A stretch of 64,000 nucleotides of DNA. Source: Patagioenas fasciata (lineage: Eukaryota > Chordata > Aves > Columbiformes > Columbidae). The stretch is taken from positions 74,440,898 to 74,504,897 of the forward strand of contig NC_092521.1 of NCBI RefSeq assembly GCF_037038585.1. Direction: 5' to 3'. Shown here piece by piece: positions 51,446 to 62,600 of this stretch (position 1 is the stretch's first letter; each line of letters begins with the position of its first letter). The translations under genes were made by a program, and so were the position numbers. The notes beneath the pieces were generated by a model. That model saw only the letters and a list, made by a program, of their open reading frames with translations, ran no database searches and had not been told where the DNA came from.

Positions 51446-54400
51446 ATCGGGAGTGAATTTTGAAGGTTTTCCTTAGTTCACTTCCTACCTGTGCCTTTGT
51501 CCTTGCCCTCCTGGTTTTGTTTACACTATTGACCTCATTAATGATTATAAATATATAAAGGGTGAGTGTCACGAGGATGGAGCCAGGCTCTTCTCGGTGA
51601 CAACCAATGATAGGACAAGGGGCAATGGGTACAAACTGAAATAGAGGAGGTTCCATTTAAATTTAAGAAGAAACTTTTTCACAGTGAGGGTGACAGAACA
51701 CTGGAACAGGCTGCCCAGGGGGGCATTCAAAACCCGCCTGGACGCATTCCTGTGTAACCTCATCTAGGTGCTCCTGCTCCGGCAGGGAGATTGGACTAGA
51801 TGATCTTTCGAGGTCCCTTCCAATCCCTAACATTCTGTGATTCTACAGAAACAGATGTATGTGTCGCTACATATGCGACCCTCTTTGCAGCCCAGTAGTT
51901 TCAAGTTTGTGTTGCTACCTGTGGTGTGCTGTACCATAACACAGGGAGCTGTGCCCTTCAACCTCCAGCTTTTCCCTGTGAGTTTTGTTAAATACCTGCC
52001 AGTGTTTTTCCACACCTACACCCACTGTATCCATCTGTGGGATTAAACTTACTTTCCACATGTGGAGTTGTATGCAGAAAAGTTAAAGGGGTTATCTAAG
52101 TAGTGAGTGCTGGGGACAGGGGTATGGGGATTGTTCCTCCTTTCTACCTACCAAAGAAGTTGCATGCCTGAGGTGTAACACCACAGACCGGTTGCGTAGG
52201 CAGTGAGTAGCTGGTAACGTTGTTACTCAGCTGAAAGAGCTGTATCACTTTGTTGAAAGCTCTGAGGTACAGAAGTAGTTACATAGTAGAAGGTAAGATG
52301 CCAAGACTGTACATTTCTGGTGTACTAGTGCTGATCTTACATCCACCGGCTGGGTAATTGCAGCTGTCAGCTGTCGCTGATTGGGAAATTCAGTTGTTTG
52401 GCCTCTCAACTCCAGGACTGGGAATGGTCTGAAATAACAGCTTCTGCTTCCTAGTGAGGCTTTGAAATTTGAATGCAGTAAATCACTAAGGCATTCTGGT
52501 AGTATTAAATTAGATTGTTTAATTTGTACGATAGTGTGCATATGTGCTAGATCTTATTTCATGATCAGCTTGTGATCAAGTTTCACCAATTCCTTGAGAA
52601 AAACAAGGTCTTTTGCAGGATCAAGATCAGAGGTGAAGTTCAAAGCTATACTCTGTGACAAAAAAATGGCAAACCACGTATAATATTTCAGTATATATTC
52701 ACTTAAACCTTGTTGTCATAGTATTTCTTCTGTCTTAGGCTTTAGTAGGCATAATAGACATTGTCAACTTCATAAAGACACTTTTTTCAATTTTATTGTT
52801 CTGGGGTGTTACGTATATATATTCTGAGTTCAAACTGATGTGAAGAATATGAACCTTTAACGATTTTTCACTTTGTGATTTGTTTACTAATGCTGACAGT
52901 TTTGACCTGTGCATTTTTCCTGAAGTGAATAACTAAACTTTCTGAGGACATTGTGGACCATGTTTTTTAAAATGGCTTAATTACATTTGACTTTTCTGAG
53001 CCATCTGAAGGAAGTTTCCATCTTACTGAAAAAATATAACTTTCTAAACTTTAGCTTGCAATATGATTGGCAAAAAACTCTCCTTTTTAACTTACAGAAT
53101 GTGTTAGTGGTGTATTTGTCAAAAAGGAAATACGGAGGCCTACTCGAAAAACATAATTTGGTTCATATCTTGCAGATTTTTTGTAAAAAGGGTTAAACTT
53201 CACTGAGAGATTAGAAACTGAAGTTCGGTTTCTGCTGTATGACTTTCATGTAACTAGTAATAGAAATGGTAATATTTCTGCACAGCACTTACCATCAATA
53301 GGCAGCTTAAAAATGCCAGCCGTAATTAAAATACTTGGATATAAAAAAACACTTGACTATTAGCATGATTGAGCAAAAATAACTTAAGTAAGTAGTGTTG
53401 CTATTTATATATTCTTTACAAAAATCAACTCAAAACAGTTACTTTGAAAAAAAATTTAACAATTACCATAACTTAAATAAATCTTTTCCTATCACTTCAT
53501 AGGATTTTCATTTCTAAATAAATGAATTGGTAACTATACCAATTGGACATTCTGGTAATATGGTATTTTATTAATTAATAAATTCATTGTTTGTTTAAAG
53601 CTCATTTTAAACTTGGTTTCCTGACACTGCAATTTCCAGACCAAATGTAATTTTCTGATGAATTGTTGTGAGGATTACTAGTTTTGCGACTTTAATGCTC
53701 ATTTTAAGACTAAAAGATTCATAATAAAATAGATTATGAAAAAGTAGAATACACTTTATTTGAAACTTCAAGTTGGTGAATGGCATTCCCTTTCAAATGA
53801 ATGGCCATAGGAATAACTGCTCATTTGGTCAGTATTAACCCATGTGGATTCCTCCTTTGGGCAGGAGGTGACCCCTCTGTACCTGGCACTGTTGTAACTC
53901 TGTCTGTCCAGAGAGGAGCAGAAGGGTTGTTTGTCTGTGCAGGTAAAATCCACCTATTATATTTCTGGTTTCAAGCTGAGCCTCCTCTGCCTCCCATGGG
54001 CAGAACACCTTAGAAATACATGAGCTTAATTTCTCTTTTAGTGTTTGCGTAGAATTCATACACCTGCCACATAGATTTTAAATGCATCAAACAGGCTGTT
54101 AGCATTTTACACTTAAATGTAACTCACTGCAGGATCTTTGGCCTATTTCAGTGGCATAAATTAGTAGTAAAGCTGTTGAATTTAATTCCATCAGATATTT
54201 AAGTTGCCTGATGAATCCTCAAGTAACACAGATAATTTATACAGCAAATGCACCCTTGAATTCCAGTCTTTGGGAATGACTCTTCAGGCAGCTTCGAAGT
54301 TTGAATCACCCTGGACTTGGGGCTGAATTATCCCAGACTTATCCCCAAATGTGTCTGATAGTGATATAAATGTATTTTTTCTTCATCTTTGTTCTTCTGC

Positions 54401-57400
54401 AAAAGGAACTGTTGCTCACACCTTGTGTAATGCCTGTAAGAAGTACAAGAGAATGAGGAATCAGGCCCCATGTACTTCTAGTGCATTTGGCTGCTTAAAA
54501 AAATTAATTTGGGGAATTGATTCAGAAACCTGCTCTTCAGAAAACTGATTAACTCAAAAATGAGCAAAACATCTTTTCTTACTGCTTGTTTAGTGCATGT
54601 TCAGATTGAAGGAATGGAATAATATATATGACTATAAAATGCAGTTTAAGCAGTTCCCTTGTCCTTTATTGTTGTTTTTTTGTTGTTGTTGTTGCTTTTT
54701 CTGTGGGGCCTAATGACGTCTTGATTTTTATTTTTTTTTTTTTAATGAAAAGTGCTTTTTAACCTGATCACATGCACTCTTAAAACAGAGAAGGAGAATG
54801 GGAAGATCATTTATGCTAGAGACTGCTATAGGAAGTGTCATTTAAATTCCAGGTGATTAGAAGAAGAGCAAAGGAATTCGAGTAGGTAACCTGAAAAAAA
54901 ATGCTTGAAAAAAATGTAAAAGGCAGTGTAGAAAGTGAGGGGAGAAGTATATGAGAGTTGGGATTCATATGTGGACAGAAAAAATTACTGACTGAAATGG
55001 CTGCTATGCAAGTTAAATGTGTATACATATGAAAGAACATTTAGTCTGGCTTTCTCAAAGTCTAGCATGCAATGTATTAAAGATACCAAAAAAGTAATTA
55101 CAGAAGTTTTGCATAATCTTCCTTCAGTAACTATATTGCTTCCTCTTTTTCTGGTTCTTTTAAAATGAACGGCTCAAGAGCTCCATCTTCGGGTTTAAGT
55201 TATTATGGTAAAATAAATTGCTTTCTTTTTACATTGATTCAGTAGTGCTTAAGCATTCCATAAAGTTATGTATATCTACTCATACATTGTCAGTTTGCAG
55301 TGCTAAACTTTTCTAGATGCATTTGTTAAGTTGCCTTTTGACAAACTTTGAATACTTTCTGTATAAGATTGTTATTTTCAGTTTTTCTCTCATTAAATTA
55401 TTTGGGTTTGATGGATTATGTTTTTCCTCTCCTATTATGATACGTAAATCAACCTGAGAGTTCATAAAATATTTATGGACCATGTGGACAGATCACAGTG
55501 GCAGAAGGAATTTTAAAACAGGCTGATTTTCAGATAGGATTTATAATTTGCTGTAAATTAGTAGGCTTTTATTAAAATCAAAGCATATGCTGGTTTTTGT
55601 CTATAGAAAATCTGATGATGTTCTTTTGGGAGCTGAATTTCAGTGAAAAATTAGTTTTGTTTCTGCCAGTGTAGCAGCATTCTGAAAGACAACATAAATA
55701 TTCCAGTGAGAAAATTTTAATCCATTTTGTTTTTCAATAGAAATCCTCCAGTCCTTCTAGGAGGTGTTTGGGAAAGTGATTTGAAAAATTTTGCTCATCA
55801 AAGTTGTGGAAGTTTATGCAATGAACAAATGTGAAGGAAATGAAACTTAATCACAGAAATCCATCACATATGAGACTACTCTTATGATATCTTCTTTCTA
55901 CTTTGTTCTTTTTTTTTTTTTTTTTTTTTCCTCAAGTGAGGTTTTATTTCTTCCTACTTTTTAAATATTTTTTAATGGCGCATTCTGCTTACATTCTGAA
56001 ATGACAAGTACAGGCAGTTCTTTTAATTTACCATGATTATCTTGTCCTGCATACTGGAGAATCTGCCTTGCTTCTTTTTTCCATAACAACACTGTAGAGA
56101 AGTACAATTACCATTTGCATAATAGATAGAATTAATTGATGACTTCCCGTTATTGCTTAAATCAACATAAATCAAAACAAAGCTGGGACTTGACCGTATC
56201 TCTCTTGTTGCCCTCAACAAATGCCTAAATTTATAACCAGTTTATTTCTTTGCCAGACTGTTTTTTGTTGCTTTCAGTTTTTGAATATTGAGCCTAAGTT
56301 GGCAACAAGCACTGGTCTGGTATCACGTAATTAATTAGGCCCTCTTCATAAAATAATTACTACTGATATATTTGGTATTTTATTGCTATCTTTTGTATTC
56401 AAGATTTTTTATTCTTTTGATATTTACTTTCTTACCCATATTCCTCAAAAGAGTTAGAAATAACAAGCATACCTTAAGTCCCAGTAACTCACATTTTTTC
56501 CAAGCAGGAGGTGGAGACAAAGAACACAAAATGCTGAGAGGTCTGGTCGCCATTGTTATCTTAAAGCTAAATCTACTTAAGTGCTCTTTAGAATAAGGAT
56601 GCTTTTTCTGGTATCAGGCCTTTGCCATTTTTTTTTTGTTGCCTCAATGAGAATCATGCATTGTGTAAGATATTAGGCAGATATTAACTTAATATTCATT
56701 GAACAATGAATCTATCAAAGGGTGTAGATTAACCTAATGTATGCTGCTTGCTTTTTCTGATAAATTAAATAGTTGTATTAATGTCATTGTTTTCTCTTTT
56801 AACAGTTCAGCCCTCAGAGAGATTTTTAGGATGTGCAGGGCCAAGCAACAATGACTTAGATATAGTGGGATCTGTTATATTTCCAGGTATTTTTCTTTAA
56901 ACATAATGTAAGAAATGTTATTGAAAATATTGTTTTTACCAAAAAAGGCCCTTCTTTAATGTTAAATAATGGCTCTGAGTGGTATGAAGGTTCATTCTGT
57001 TGGTGCACTTTTTCTCTCTTCTGATTCTGACTCATGTCTGTAAACACGGCTACTACTTGAATGGCACAGGGCAATTTGCAATTTAGAAGGCAAGATTAAA
57101 ATGTTTTATCCCATCTCTGTTTCTAAACAATTTAGTATTAATAGGGAAAGTTTCTACCTTCTCTGGGAGAGAACATTGTGAGTACACTAGATTTGACTCC
57201 AGTGTTCTTTTGAGATGTTGGCTAACGTTTCTATTTTGAGTTTTTTTTTTCAACAATAGTGGGTTAAATACTATCCTGCACTTTTAAAATCCCGCTTTTA
57301 AAAAACACCTGACATAATTGTTCTTTTTTTGATCACTATTTGAGGTAAATATTTTTATAATGAAGAGAATATGAACACGTAAGAAAAATAGTAAAGAACT

Positions 57401-59650
57401 TTAACTAAAAGAGTAAGACTTTATTTTGAAAGCACGAAGAATAAGGTTATACCTGGTAGATATTTTTTCAGTCATTATTTCTATCAGATGCCCTTCTGTA
57501 TCCTATGATACCTGCTTACAAAACTGTCATGGAAATTTACAGTGGTGGGACAAAATTTACCATCTTGGCAGGTTATGATAATAAAGACACCATTATTTTG
57601 TTGCTTTTTATTATGGATTTTTTTTTCCATATTGCTCTAAGACGGAACAAAGTGACCTTGAGGAAATAAAAAACATGCACACCTGCTTTCCTGTGGGAAA
57701 AGACTAAATAAATCTTTACCTTAGTTTGCTTCCCATCTCATCTCCAAATTAAACAATAGGGAGCTCACCATTTAGAGAGCTACAACACTAAACCCTTTTT
57801 AAACAAACACATTGTGCACCAGTAAAAGCCAAGTGCTAGTAGAATTGAAACAGCAAGCTTTCAAATCTGACTATCTTGGACTAACATACTGCAACTTCAC
57901 TGTCTTCATGCATGTGTTGGACATCAATTGAGACAGAACACTGCCAAAGTCCATGCTTGTGATAAAAGTGACATAATTCATTTGGGAGGATGTTACAGTG
58001 CACTGTGGTTCTTGTTTACACAACCAGATAAGCCTAGGACTAGAAAGAATTACTTTAATTTTATTTTCTGGAGAAAAAACCCATGCTGCTTATTTGATAT
58101 TAGATCGGTGCAAAAGTAATTGTGGTTTTGGACTTTGAATTTGAAATCATTATAACTAGGTTTAGACACATCTTTATTAATCAAAATAGGAACCATTACA
58201 ATCAATGCATTTTTGCCAATGAGAAATAAGTTTGTTTATTCTTGTATCAGAAAAAATCTATGCTTCAGGATTTGATGAACTCTTGGAAAGCATTTTTTGC
58301 ATCCTGCTAGTTGTGAAGCATTTTCCCTGCAAAAAGTTGTCAAGATACTTGAAGAAGTGGTAGCCAGTTGGCAAGAGGTCAGGTGAATATGGCGAATGAA
58401 ACAAAACTTTGTAGCCCAATTCGTTCCACTTTTGAAGCACTGGTCGTGCAGCATGCCATCAGGTGGTCTTGTGGAAAAGAAGTGGGCCCTTTCTGTTGAC
58501 CAATGCTGGCTGCAGGTGTTGCAGGATTGGTGGATCTCATTGATTTGCTGAGCATACTCCTCAGATATAATGGTTTCACTGGGATTCAGAAAGCTGTAGT
58601 GAATCAGACTAGCAGAAGATCACCAAACAGTGATCATGACCTTTTTTTTGGTGCAAGTTTGGCTTTGGGAAGCACTTTGGAGGTTCTTCTTGGTCCAACC
58701 ACTGAGCAGGTCATCACTGGTTGGCATATAAAATCCACTTTTTCTTGCACGTCACAATCTGATTGAGAAATGGTTCATAGTTGTGTAGAATAAGAAAAGA
58801 CAACACTTCAAAATGATTATTTTTTGGGTTTTTGGTCAGCTCTTGAGGAACACACTTATCAAGCTTTTTCACCTTTCCAACTTGCTTCAAATGCTGAACA
58901 ACTGTAGAATGGTCAATGTTGAGCTCTTCAGCAACTTGTTGTGTGGTTGTGAGAGGATTGGCTTCAATGATTGCACTCCATTGGTCGTTGTCAACTTCCC
59001 ATGGCTGGCCACTATGCTCCCCATCTTCAAGGCTCTCGTCTCCTTTACGAAACTTCTTGAACTACCGCTGCACTCTACGGTCATTAGCAGTTCCTGGGTC
59101 AAATGCATTGTTGATGCTGAGAGTTGTCTCTCCTGCTTTATGACCCATTTTTGATTCAAAGAAGAAAATAATTCAAATTTGCATTTTGTCTAACATAATT
59201 TCCATAGTCCAAAATAAATACAAAATAAACAGCAAGCAATAAGTCAGGAGCAAAAAAAGTGAGAAAAGTGCATTCAAATGATGTATAACATAACCACATT
59301 TAATTCAGAATGTATCCAATATCAAATGGCAAATTTCAACAACGGAAAAACCGCAATTCCTTTTGCACCAACCTAATTTCATTTTGATGGTAGGGATAAC
59401 AGAACCAGTCCCAAAATCAGAAGTCCATTCAAGATCATCTTTGAACCACTGTCTTGAAATTTATATAGCTTAGTGTTAAGATACCATTGATAAATACTTG
59501 ATGCTAATGATAATATTTTTTCAGTCAAAGTTTATGTCAAGCTGAATCACAACAGTCCACCTATTTTATGTCTGACAAATCATCTTGAAAACGTAGAAGT
59601 TATTGATCCAATATTCCAGTGGTACGGACCAGGTGGTAGTCTTTCTTCAG
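51205..59650 (+). CDS. ZPBP: ZPBP, zona pellucida binding protein (5' part; gene continues past window)
   Basis: ZPBP is an acrosomal matrix protein with a signal peptide, an Ig-like domain and a Cys-rich C-terminal domain, needed for acrosome shape and zona binding. The window holds its 5' part. Exon 1 carries the start and a signal peptide with a run of eight Leu. The exon at 56806 reads to DIVGSVIFP. The exon at 59525 gives [12 protein letters not shown] ... FQWYGPGG, the beginning of the Ig-like domain, and matches the family block I recall as VKVYV...ILC...IDP.FQWYGP. All junctions are phase 1 and in frame. A candidate additional exon lies at 53865-53942. The remaining Ig and Cys-rich exons are not found before 64000. 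The gene is divergent from SPMIP7, with 2.9 kb between the two start codons. Confidence 0.92.
51546..51846 (+). mobile_element. CR1 LINE 3' end in ZPBP intron 1
   Basis: A 5'-truncated CR1 on the plus strand with the family's 3'-UTR signature: GGATGGAGCCAGGCTCTTCT, GGACAAGGGGCAATGGG, CACTGGAACAGGCTGCCCAG, TTGGACTAGATGATCTTTCG, and the tail ATTCTGTGATTCTA. It is well preserved compared with the other copies here, so probably younger. Confidence 0.95.
53865..53942 (+). CDS. ZPBP: Candidate extra ZPBP exon (phase 1,1)
   Basis: A 78-nt block between a CTCCTTTGGGCAG acceptor and the GTGCAG|GTAAAA donor. It is open in the one frame allowed by exon 1 and keeps the frame into the exon at 56806. It would encode [20 protein letters not shown] and then LFVCA. 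I cannot match it to a recalled ZPBP segment. The N-terminal part of ZPBP is poorly conserved, so it may be a true exon, a cassette exon or chance. Confidence 0.4.
56806..56886 (+). CDS. ZPBP: ZPBP exon, pre-Ig linker
   Basis: An 81-nt exon after TTTCTCTTTTAACAG, with donor CCAG|GTATTT. It reads [10 protein letters not shown] and then [14 protein letters not shown]. The IVGS..FP ending corresponds to the segment before the Ig domain in mammalian ZPBP as I recall it. Phase 1 at both ends. Confidence 0.85.
58100..59376 (-). mobile_element. Mariner DNA transposon, Hsmar1/cecropia type, nearly full length
   Basis: 1277 bp bounded by about 32-bp inverted repeats: the left end begins TTAGATCGGTGCAAAAG, and the right end read inward begins TTAGGTTGGTGCAAAAG. 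Their sequence and the total length match Hsmar1-type mariners, about 1.29 kb as I recall. The left target duplication TA is at 58098-58099. The right flank is TT, so one base of the expected TA appears mutated. The transposase lies on the minus strand and is broken. It is inserted in the ZPBP intron before the Ig exon, antisense to the gene. Confidence 0.95.
58177..59148 (-). pseudogene. Mariner transposase remnant (DD34D family), inactivated
   Basis: The transposase reads in pieces from [15 protein letters not shown] through the helix-turn-helix region ([18 protein letters not shown]) and the [16 protein letters not shown] block to CNGSYFD and a stop. Defects seen: a TAG where the family has a Trp before FKKF, at least one further stop after ILYANQ, and frame shifts. 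All three catalytic Asp positions look lost: the first block reads TCKKKW, the second reads HKTT followed by a stop, and the third reads PTGYH instead of the usual T/S-D-Y-H. It cannot encode an active enzyme. Confidence 0.93.
59525..59650 (+). CDS. ZPBP: ZPBP exon, start of Ig-like domain
   Basis: A 126-nt exon with acceptor TATTTTTTCAG and donor TTCAG|GTAAGG. It encodes the first Ig strands: [14 protein letters not shown] with the first Cys, and [12 protein letters not shown] with the conserved Trp. A mariner element ends 148 bp before this exon. Confidence 0.93.
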
Positions 59651-62600
59651 GTAAGGATTTATTTTCTTACATGTGCCCCCTGCACTCTCTCCCCTTCTCC
59701 CCCCGCTCCTCCCAAAGAAGCATGAAGGTTATAAATGTGAGAATGTAAGTGGAGAAGTATCGAGGATACATTTTGAGTGTTTGTATGTATTCATGTAAAT
59801 TAACTTCTACTTTTCAGAAAAGATGGGGTGGGATAACCAAACTAGAACACATTTGCAGGTCTCTCTAGAGAATGGAGCCATCTTTTAAGAGTGCCAGATG
59901 GAGCAGGGCGTATTGAATGCAACAGAAGCTGAGGATGACATTCTTTGTGGCACTGAGAGACAGCTGGGAGCATTCTGCAAGGAAAGAATAATAGGGTGAT
60001 GGATGATGTGATGTAGCTCAGCTGCCTGCTCAGTGGCAGACTACATTCAGACATGAAGTTGTTCAGGGCCTTGACCACTTGGTTTGGGGGAATCTGTATC
60101 CTTGGAGATTTTCTGTCTTTTCTGTGCAACCTGTTCCTCTTTTTTTTTTTTTTTTTTTCTTATTTTCAATAATAATTTCCCTGATTTTAATTTGTCAAGT
60201 ATTTTCTGCTTGTCCTTTTGTGGTGCACCTCTTAAAAAGTATGGGTTATTTTTTCCCTTGTAGGGTAAAAATCCCAGTTTCCTTTGCCACTTGTCCTCTG
60301 CTCTAACTCCCTAATCATCTCTGAAACCTTCTTGTTGACTTGCTCCAGTTTGTTAGTATCTATCTTGTACTGAGGAGTCAAAACTGGACACAGTGTTTCA
60401 GAGTGCCCCAAATTTGTTCAACCTGCTAATGCAATCCAGTATACAGTTAGCCTTCACTGCTGCACAAGAGTGCTTCTGATTCATATTCAGTTTAAAACCC
60501 ACCAGGACTCCCAGGTACATTTTTGTAGGGCTGTTCCCAAGTCAGCTGGTCCCCAGCAGTATATGTTTCTGCTCTTATTCTGTCCCAGGTGCAGGACTTT
60601 GCACTTGCCACTATTGAACTTCATGAGGTTTCTGGCTGACTTCCTCTCTAGTAATGCAAAGTCCCACTGAATGTCAGCAGTGTCCTGTAACGTATCAGTC
60701 CTCCCGCCAAGTTGATGTCTTTTGCTTAGTGGACAAGGTGGCATTCAGTTCTGTAGTGTACATCACCAGTAAAGATGTTAAGCAGTTCTGATGCTTTTAT
60801 CAGTCCTGAGAAAAGCCCTTCATAACTGACTGCTAGGTAGGCCAGTCTTAAAAATGATGATGCAGACAGTTTTTCATCCATCTTGTGTTCCACTCCAGTC
60901 TTCTAGTCTGCATATCCATAGCTGGGCTACAAAGATGTGATAGAGAAACATACTGAAATCCTTGCTAAATCCTTGCTTTCAGTATATATGATATCTACTG
61001 CTTTCCTTCTATCCTCAGTCATATAATTCCTGAAGACACGTGGGATGGTCAACCATGATTTGCCAAGAAGAAATTTATGCTGCCTGTTCTCAATCACCAT
61101 CTTGTCATTCAAGCATCTGGAAATTACTTCCAGCAGCTCTATCATATTTGCAGAGCTTGAGGTGAAGATGGCTGATCTGTGATTCCCTGGGTTGTCTTCT
61201 TTGCCTGTTTCTACTATGGATGTATTTGAGGGGTCTTTCTATTTGTTTGGAACCTCATCAGCATTAAAATAGACAACAGTCATTATTAGCTCACTCAGCA
61301 TCCTCAGAAATTTCTCATTCTGGTCTATGTATTTGTATATGAAATAATTCCTCTAATCTGCTCTTAACAGTATGGCAGGAAAACCCTAAAACATTGTTTC
61401 TGTATGGAATATGTTGGGCTACTTGTACATATGTTTTTTTTTCTCGCATAGTAAGGATTGCTTTGAGATCCTGACTGGCTCATCAGCCGTATCTTTCCAA
61501 GTCTGGGCAGGGAACCTAAATTCTGGCTTTTATTTCCTTCCCTATGTGTCTCATTAACCCTTTGTTTTTAAAAGAACAATAATCATTGTGATGAATTTAT
61601 AAGGCTGTTTGATCTCTTGTTTTAGTTTACAATTGAGGTTATGAACCATTCATTCTTTTACAATGTCAGTGTTTTCAAATCCTATTGGCTTTCCTCTTAG
61701 TCTATACTAATGCCTATCAGAACTCTGTTCTTGGTCTTATATTTTCATGTTATACAATTTGGAATACCATTTACACAACAGTGATTCTTCATTCATAATC
61801 CTCTACATGCCAGCCTTCACAGTAGAACATTTCACATTTGTATGATATCTAACACTACACTCTGTTTTTGCTCTGAATCTGATATCAGACTTCACCCTCA
61901 GAATTTTTAGCATTCTTTGCCTCAAAGTGGTAGAGGTGGTTTTGCTTGTACTTAAGCCTGTGGGCTATGTGGTTTTACACGACACTGTTAATCTCCTTTG
62001 AGATGGATATATACTGGTTAGCTGAGTGCCCTGCAGTGTAACTGATATATTTTGATGCCCAGTCTGTAATGCATGACAGACACAGTAGCAGATACATTGT
62101 CATGTGTTTAAGTACTGAGCTTAATTTGATCAGACAGAAGACAACCTCCTAAATCACAGTTTAAAAAAAAAAAAAAATGCTCATTTCACTCTTGTGGCTT
62201 CTGTTTACTCAAATTGCAGTTTCAGCACTGTAGAACAGAAAGTCATGGAGACCTCAGACTGCTTTCAGTTGACAGGTTTAAATCTCTTTGGGCAGATAGC
62301 TTCAGTAGTATTCCAAGTTTCTATGTCAGCCTCAGTTCACTAGCAAAAATGCTATGGTGGCAGGGATTCTTGGCTTTGTGGTAAATTCAGGTATATTAGT
62401 ATCAGTAGCAGGTGGGCAAAAAACATTTCAGTAAGAGAAGAAAACTTGTGTTTTCCTGACATAACTTTCTACAGGGATGAGAGAGGTTTTTACAAAAAAA
62501 GTATTTTAAAAATGTGGTCATGAGAGGACTTCAGCTTCAGCCACTGCAGTTTTGGGTAGGTACTGCAAATATACTTCTTACTCTCCTAGGGCTGTTGTCA

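Noticed and set aside
50714-51656. Minus-strand open frames of 191 and 271 codons over the CpG island
   Set aside because: High GC removes stop codons; the translation is low-complexity Arg/Ala/Pro and includes a CR1 end. ZPBP exon 1 on the opposite strand explains the locus.
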